From: JAIBAC01 sp046331095
GTDB taxonomy: Bacteria; Actinomycetota; Acidimicrobiia; UBA2766
Assembly (NCBI GenBank): GCA_046331095.1
Contig: JAXLRM010000006.1
Location: 1 to 64,000 of the forward strand
Length of the DNA: 64,000 nucleotides
Direction: 5' to 3'
Below are positions 60,309-64,000 of the stretch, in pieces (within the stretch, counting starts at the first letter, position 1; each line of letters begins with the position of its first letter). The notes below the pieces were generated by a model. The model saw only the letters and a list, made by a program, of their open reading frames with translations, did no database searches and was not told the origin of the DNA. The translations under genes and the position numbers were made by a program.

Positions 60309-60641
60309 ATGCCAGGACTACTCCGAGGGATTGCACGCACCGCCGTCGTCGCCGGGACCGCCACCGCGGTGTCGGGCCGTGTGCAGCGCCGCCAAGCCGA
60401 GAAGTACGCCCAGCGCGACGCCCAGATCTACGCGGATCGTGAGGCCGCCTACGAACAGCAGACGTACCAGCAGGCCCCGCCTCAGCAGGCCTACCAGGAG
60501 GCCGCGCCTGCGGCCGCGCCGGCGGCCGCGAGCCAGGGTGACGTGATCGACCAGCTCCAGCGTCTCGGCGACCTCAAGGCCCAGGGGATCCTCACCGAGG
60601 ACGAGTTCGCCGCCCAGAAGGCCAAGCTCCTCGGCACGTAG
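60309..60641 (+). CDS. SHOCT-domain protein
   Basis: A 110-aa protein with a short hydrophobic N-terminus (LLRGIARTAVVAGTATAVSG), a Gln/Tyr/Ala-rich linker with repeated YQQAPPQQAYQEA, and a C-terminal SHOCT domain (VIDQLQRLGDLKAQGILTEDEFAAQKAKLL). SHOCT mediates oligomerisation. It is the last gene of the DUF7144-DUF6325-SHOCT operon and is followed by a family 2 palindrome. Confidence 0.9.
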   Translation: MPGLLRGIARTAVVAGTATAVSGRVQRRQAEKYAQRDAQIYADREAAYEQQTYQQAPPQQAYQEAAPAAAPAAASQGDVIDQLQRLGDLKAQGILTEDEFAAQKAKLLGT

Positions 60642-60691
60642 AGGCACCTGCCGGCGGGTTTCCGGGCGCGCCAACCGACGATATCCCGACT

Positions 60692-60731
60692 TGGGCGCGC
60701 ACACCCCAGCCCGATGGGGTGGGCGCACCCA
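60692..60731. repeat. Palindromic repeat family 2, copy at the SHOCT/response-regulator junction
   Basis: TGGGCGCGCACA, a centre of CCCCAGCCCGATGGGG, and TGGGCGCACCCA, then GAACGGGTTT. A partial GGGCGCGCC lies at 60664-60672. It fills the convergent gap between the SHOCT gene (60641) and the response regulator (60761). Confidence 0.78.
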
Positions 60732-60760
60732 GAACGGGTTTCGGGTGGGGTCGGGGGCGG

Positions 60761-61147
60761 TCAGGCGTCGCGGAGGCCGGCGGCGGACTCGACGTAGCGC
60801 AGGTAGGTGAGCAGCTCGTCGGGGTCGAACGGCTTGGTCAGGTAGTAGTCGGCGCCGGACTGCCAGCCTTCCCAGATCTCGCGGTCGCTGCCCTTGGCGG
60901 AGAGGAAGATCAGCGGGATGTGGCTCGTCTCGTGATGTGCCTTGAGGTGCTCGAGGACGCCGTAGCCGTCGACGCCGGGCATCATGATGTCGCAGACGAT
61001 GATGTCGGGCATCGTCGTGCCGATCGCGTCGACCGCCGCCGCGCCGTCGGCGCACTCGTGCACGTCGTAGCCCTCGGCCTCGAGGTTCATGCGGATCACG
61101 AAGCGGATGTCGCGGTCGTCGTCGATCACCATCACACTCGTCGCCAC
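60761..61147 (-). CDS. Single-domain response regulator
   Basis: A 128-aa CheY-like receiver. Acidic pocket VMVIDDDRDIRF, phosphoacceptor Asp in PDIIVCDIMMPGVDGYG, conserved Ser in LIFLSAKGSD and Lys in YYLTKPFDPDELL. There is no output domain. It starts 14 nt downstream of the receiver-GGDEF gene and may relay to or be modulated by the same kinase; no kinase is adjacent. Confidence 0.93.
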   Translation of the reverse strand: MATSVMVIDDDRDIRFVIRMNLEAEGYDVHECADGAAAVDAIGTTMPDIIVCDIMMPGVDGYGVLEHLKAHHETSHIPLIFLSAKGSDREIWEGWQSGADYYLTKPFDPDELLTYLRYVESAAGLRDA

Positions 61148-61161
61148 AGCAGGCCTCCTCC

Positions 61162-62145
61162 CTAGCCGTCCACCGGCTTGCGACGGTCGATCTGGAAGGC
61201 GGAGCCGGGAATCGACTTGGCGAACGACTTCATCTCCGACGCCACCTCCGACGCCTCCGAGCGCGTGGCGAAGGGCCGTTGCCGCGACGACGCCACCCCC
61301 ATCGACAGCGACATGATCGGGAACCGGTGCAGTTCACCGCGGCGGTCCTCGACCTCGATGTGGCCGCGCCGGACGTCCTCGGGGTCGTACAGCGCGGATA
61401 TCTGCTCGTCGAAGTCGCTGACGGCGCTCATACAGATGGCTTCGACCTGTTCGGGGTCGCATATGAGCACGAAATCGTCGCCGCCGATGTGGCCGGCCAT
61501 GTTGTGCTCCCACGGGTGGGCGTCGAGGGCGTGGGTGAGGACGCGTGCCGTCAGCTTGATCGCCTCGTCGCCGCGCAGGAAACCGTAGAAGTCGTTGAAC
61601 GCCTTGAAGTTGTCGAGATCGCTCCAGCACACCGCGAAGTCGACGTCGGCGTCGGCGACACGGCGTTCGAGCTCGGCGGTGACCGACACGTTGCCGGGCA
61701 TCCCCGTGAGAGGCGAGATGTCGCGCATCGCCTTGTTGCGCCGCAGCGCCGAACGGACTCGGGCGGCGAGCTCGGGCGGGTCGAACGGCTTGGAGATGTA
61801 GTCGTCGGCACCGGCGGAGAGGCCGGCGATCTTGTCGGTGGACTGGGTGCGCGCGGTCAGGAAGATGATCGCGGTGCCGAGCGTGCGCGGGTCCGAACGC
61901 AGCCGCCTGCACACCTCGGTGCCGTCGAGGCCGGGCATCATCACGTCGAGCAGCACGAGGTCGGGGGAGGTCTCGAGGGCGCGCTCGAGGCCCTCCTCGC
62001 CGTCGTGGCTCACCTCGACCTGGTAGCCGTCGAGGACGAGGTTGACCTGGACGTAGCGGCATATGTCGACGTCGTCGTCGACGATCAGGATCCGCTCGAC
62101 CTTGTCGGCGTCGCCGTGGTCTGTGTCTGGTGGTACTTCGGGCAC
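61162..62145 (-). CDS. Receiver-GGDEF protein with variant GGDDF site
   Basis: A 327-aa fusion. Receiver at about 15-135 (ILIVDDDVDICRY, Asp in PDLVLLDVMMPGLDG, Lys in YISKPFDPPELAAR). GGDEF-like domain at about 140-320 (LTGMPGNVSVTAELERR, FAVCWSDLDNFKAFNDFYG), whose active site reads IGGDDFVLI, so GGDEF is GGDDF. No RxxD inhibitory site precedes it. It could make c-di-GMP or act as a nucleotide-binding effector. GTG start. Co-oriented with the single receiver gene. Confidence 0.9.
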   Translation of the reverse strand: MPEVPPDTDHGDADKVERILIVDDDVDICRYVQVNLVLDGYQVEVSHDGEEGLERALETSPDLVLLDVMMPGLDGTEVCRRLRSDPRTLGTAIIFLTARTQSTDKIAGLSAGADDYISKPFDPPELAARVRSALRRNKAMRDISPLTGMPGNVSVTAELERRVADADVDFAVCWSDLDNFKAFNDFYGFLRGDEAIKLTARVLTHALDAHPWEHNMAGHIGGDDFVLICDPEQVEAICMSAVSDFDEQISALYDPEDVRRGHIEVEDRRGELHRFPIMSLSMGVASSRQRPFATRSEASEVASEMKSFAKSIPGSAFQIDRRKPVDG

Positions 62146-62168
62146 GTCGCCTTCGTGGGTTCGACTGT

Positions 62169-62840
62169 TCAGGTGATTGCGGGGACCGGCCGTCGCGACG
62201 CGGACCGCAGAGCAGTGGCCGCCGCGCCGGGGTCGGCCTTGCCGAAGATCGCCGAGCCGGCGACGAGGACGTCGGCGCCGGCATCCACGACGAGGGGAGC
62301 CGTGGTCGTGTCGATACCGCCGTCGACCTCGACGGCGACGGATATGCCACGCCGGTCGATCGCGGACGCGGCCGCCTCGATCTTGGCCAGGACCTCGGAA
62401 CGGAACTTCTGGCCCCCGAAGCCGGGCTGGACGGTCATCACGAGGACCACGTCGACGTCGTCGAGGTAGGGCTCGACCGCCGCCAACGGCGTCGCGGGGT
62501 TGACGACGAGCCCGCAGCCGAGGCCGCGCCCGCGGATCCGGGCGAGGGCCGACCGCGGGTCCGGGACCGCCTCGATCTGGACCGTGACCAGGTCGGCGCC
62601 GGCATCCGCGAACGCGTCGACGTAGCGGGCCGGGTCGCTGATCATGAGGTGGCAGTCGAGCGGCAACGACGTCACCTTGCGCAACGACGCGATCACGGGC
62701 GGCCCGAGGGTGATGTTCGGCACGAAATGGCCGTCCATCACGTCGACGTGGAGCCAGTCTGCTGCGTGCTCGACCGCTGCGACCTCGGCCCCGAGGCGTG
62801 CGAAGTCAGCGGACAGGATGGACGGGGCGATCTTCACCAT
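62169..62840 (-). CDS. rpe: Ribulose-phosphate 3-epimerase
   Basis: A 223-aa TIM barrel for the pentose phosphate pathway, interconverting ribulose-5-P and xylulose-5-P. Landmarks: KIAPSILSADFARLG, LHVDVMDGHFVPNITLGP, CHLMISDP, VLVMTVQPGFGGQKF and VAVEVDGGI. The ATG at 62840 begins the conserved strand; upstream in-frame starts add an unconserved leader. It follows fmt by 57 nt on the same strand. Confidence 0.96.
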   Translation of the reverse strand: MVKIAPSILSADFARLGAEVAAVEHAADWLHVDVMDGHFVPNITLGPPVIASLRKVTSLPLDCHLMISDPARYVDAFADAGADLVTVQIEAVPDPRSALARIRGRGLGCGLVVNPATPLAAVEPYLDDVDVVLVMTVQPGFGGQKFRSEVLAKIEAAASAIDRRGISVAVEVDGGIDTTTAPLVVDAGADVLVAGSAIFGKADPGAAATALRSASRRPVPAIT

Positions 62841-62897
62841 CGGCCACAGCGTAGTTCTCACCAGGTGAACCGGCATGCGCCGCGAGCGAGGTGGGGC

Positions 62898-63821
62898 TCA
62901 GACGAAGATCACGGTGGAGGCGGCGGGGCGGTTGCCGCGCACGTAGGCGGCCGCGTCCATGCGTGCCTTGCCGTCGGGTTGGACCTCGAGCACCTCGACG
63001 GCGCCGTCACCGGTCGCGACGAGGAGCGGGGTCTCGGCGATGACGGTTCCCGGCGGAGCGACCGGCGCGCCGCCGGCGAAGCGGCGCGTCGACCAGATCT
63101 TGAGGCGGCGCCCCCCGGCCTCGGTCCACGCACCGGGGCGCGGGTTCGCCCCCCTGACGAGGGCGTCGACACCCGCTGCCGACGCGCTCCAGTCGATGCG
63201 GCAGTCCTCGGGGCGGACCTTGTCGGCATACGTGACGCCCTCCCGAGGTTGCGCGACCGCCGACAACGACCCGCGTTCGATCCCGTCGAGGGTGGCGAGG
63301 ACGAGGTCGGCGCCCTGGCGCCCGAGCCGCGCCGCGAGCGTCGCCGCCGTGTCCTCGGGCTCGATCGGTGTCTCGACCACGAGGTAGATCGGCCCGGTGT
63401 CGAGGCCCTCGTCGATCGACATCGTCGCGACGCCGGTGGTGGGGTCGCCCGCCATGATCGCCCGCTCGATCGGGGCGGCACCGCGCCAGCGCGGCAGCAG
63501 CGAAGGGTGCAGGTTGACGCAGCCGTGCGGGGCGAGGCCCAGCACGGGCGGGGGGAGCCAGCCGCCGTACGCGACGACGACCACGACGTCGAGGTTGCGG
63601 CGTTCGAGGTCGGCCACGCAGTCGCCCGCCTTCGCCGGCTGCAGCACCTCCACGCCGCAGGCGTGGGCGGCCGCGACCGTCGCCGGGGGCCGCATCGTGC
63701 GGTCACGTCCCGCGGGCTTGTCGGGGCGGGTGACCAAGCAGGCGACGTCGTGGTGGGACGCGAGGAGGGCGTGCAGCGACGGGACCGCTATCTCGGGTGT
63801 GCCGAAGAACGCGACCTTCAC
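62898..63821 (-). CDS. fmt: Methionyl-tRNA formyltransferase
   Basis: A 307-aa enzyme that formylates initiator Met-tRNA. The Rossmann start is KVAFFGTPEIAVPSLHALL. The formyl-THF site is VNLHPSLLPRWRGAAPIERAI, and the C-terminal oligonucleotide-binding domain follows with ALVRGANPRPGAW. GTG start at 63821, 3 nt after the def stop, the usual def-fmt arrangement. Confidence 0.96.
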   Translation of the reverse strand: MKVAFFGTPEIAVPSLHALLASHHDVACLVTRPDKPAGRDRTMRPPATVAAAHACGVEVLQPAKAGDCVADLERRNLDVVVVVAYGGWLPPPVLGLAPHGCVNLHPSLLPRWRGAAPIERAIMAGDPTTGVATMSIDEGLDTGPIYLVVETPIEPEDTAATLAARLGRQGADLVLATLDGIERGSLSAVAQPREGVTYADKVRPEDCRIDWSASAAGVDALVRGANPRPGAWTEAGGRRLKIWSTRRFAGGAPVAPPGTVIAETPLLVATGDGAVEVLEVQPDGKARMDAAAYVRGNRPAASTVIFV

Positions 63822-63824
63822 CGC

Positions 63825-64000
63825 TCAGAGGGCGTGTTCGCGCCGGCGCCCCTCGGACGCATCGGGCATGTAGCTGGTGGCGGGCCCCGGCCAGAGCTCG
63901 CGGAAGCGCCGCAGCGCGTCCTTGCGGTCGCGGCGTTGGGCGCGGTCGAGGAACACCTTGCCGTCGCAGTGGTCCATCTCGTGCTGGAACACGCGCGCGA
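63825..64000 (-). CDS. def: Peptide deformylase, C-terminal part
   Basis: The C-terminal 57 codons of peptide deformylase, cut by the right edge of the window. The metal-binding motif is visible as VFQHEMDHCDGKVFLDR (the HExxH motif III). It ends in a charged tail, DASEGRRREHAL, and a TGA at 63825-63827, 3 nt before fmt starts. Confidence 0.93.
   Translation of the reverse strand, partial: ARVFQHEMDHCDGKVFLDRAQRRDRKDALRRFRELWPGPATSYMPDASEGRRREHAL

Overview
The window is a 64 kb stretch of a very GC-rich actinobacterial chromosome. It carries a complete Pup-proteasome system (ARC/Mpa ATPase, Dop, Pup, PrcB, PrcA, PafA), PafB/PafC, a Tat translocase, a HelY-type helicase, many GTG/TTG starts and frequent start/stop overlaps. 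No rRNA or tRNA gene was seen. The lineage looks deep-branching (Acidimicrobiia-like), judging from the gene mix and the palindromic intergenic repeats; that placement is inference.

Layout. 1-8.8 kb (minus strand): Mce/Mla-type ABC ATPase (cut by the edge), LysM transglycosylase, a degenerate diacylglycerol-kinase-like protein, HelY, an anchored hypothetical, TatC, TatA/B, a zinc ribbon. 9-13.2 kb (plus): histidine kinase, glycosyltransferase, Phd/VapC pair. 13.2-15.5 kb: a graveyard of broken genes (AbiEii-like, SOS-boxed DUF222/HNH endonuclease, ABC exporter tail). 15.6-24.7 kb: polysaccharide and accessory region with a nucleotide-sugar dehydrogenase, a polymerase-like membrane protein, toxin-antitoxin remnants, a MazEF pair, an orphan NuoF, DUF488, and an SGNH hydrolase/MBOAT O-acyltransferase pair. 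24.8-30.1 kb: PafC/PafB, acyltransferase plus epimerase, a beta-lactamase-family enzyme. 30.2-37.8 kb: Pup-proteasome core. 38-42.8 kb: ferredoxin, HisN, then TrmI/TtuA/TtuB (tRNA methylation and 2-thiolation) and a polysaccharide deacetylase. 43-51.6 kb: small membrane proteins, DacB, ADP-forming acyl-CoA synthetase, siroheme-type dehydrogenase, NagA, polyphosphate kinase. 51.6-60.6 kb: a sulfatase/anSME and stress-protein cluster with a MalT/LuxR-type regulator. 60.7-64 kb: two response regulators, Rpe, Fmt, Def (cut by the edge).

On the minus strand, mpa-dop-pup-prcB-prcA-pafA-pafB-pafC-tatA-tatC-helY occur in the order I recall from Mycobacterium tuberculosis, but split by inserted blocks.

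The most novel signal is a 17-bp dyad, TCACCC-N5-GGGTGA, found three times in the 51.6-60.6 kb cluster. Each copy ends 22-23 bp upstream of a plausible -10 hexamer and lies 56-71 nt before a start codon. That is the geometry of a class II LuxR-family activator, and the cluster encodes one. The targets would be a sulfatase fused to a DUF1269-like domain, its maturase, DUF7144/DUF6325/SHOCT proteins and the regulator itself. Two other notable features are a TtuB-TtuA-TrmI operon next to the Pup system and several distinct families of palindromic intergenic repeats, one of which sits at four convergent gene junctions.
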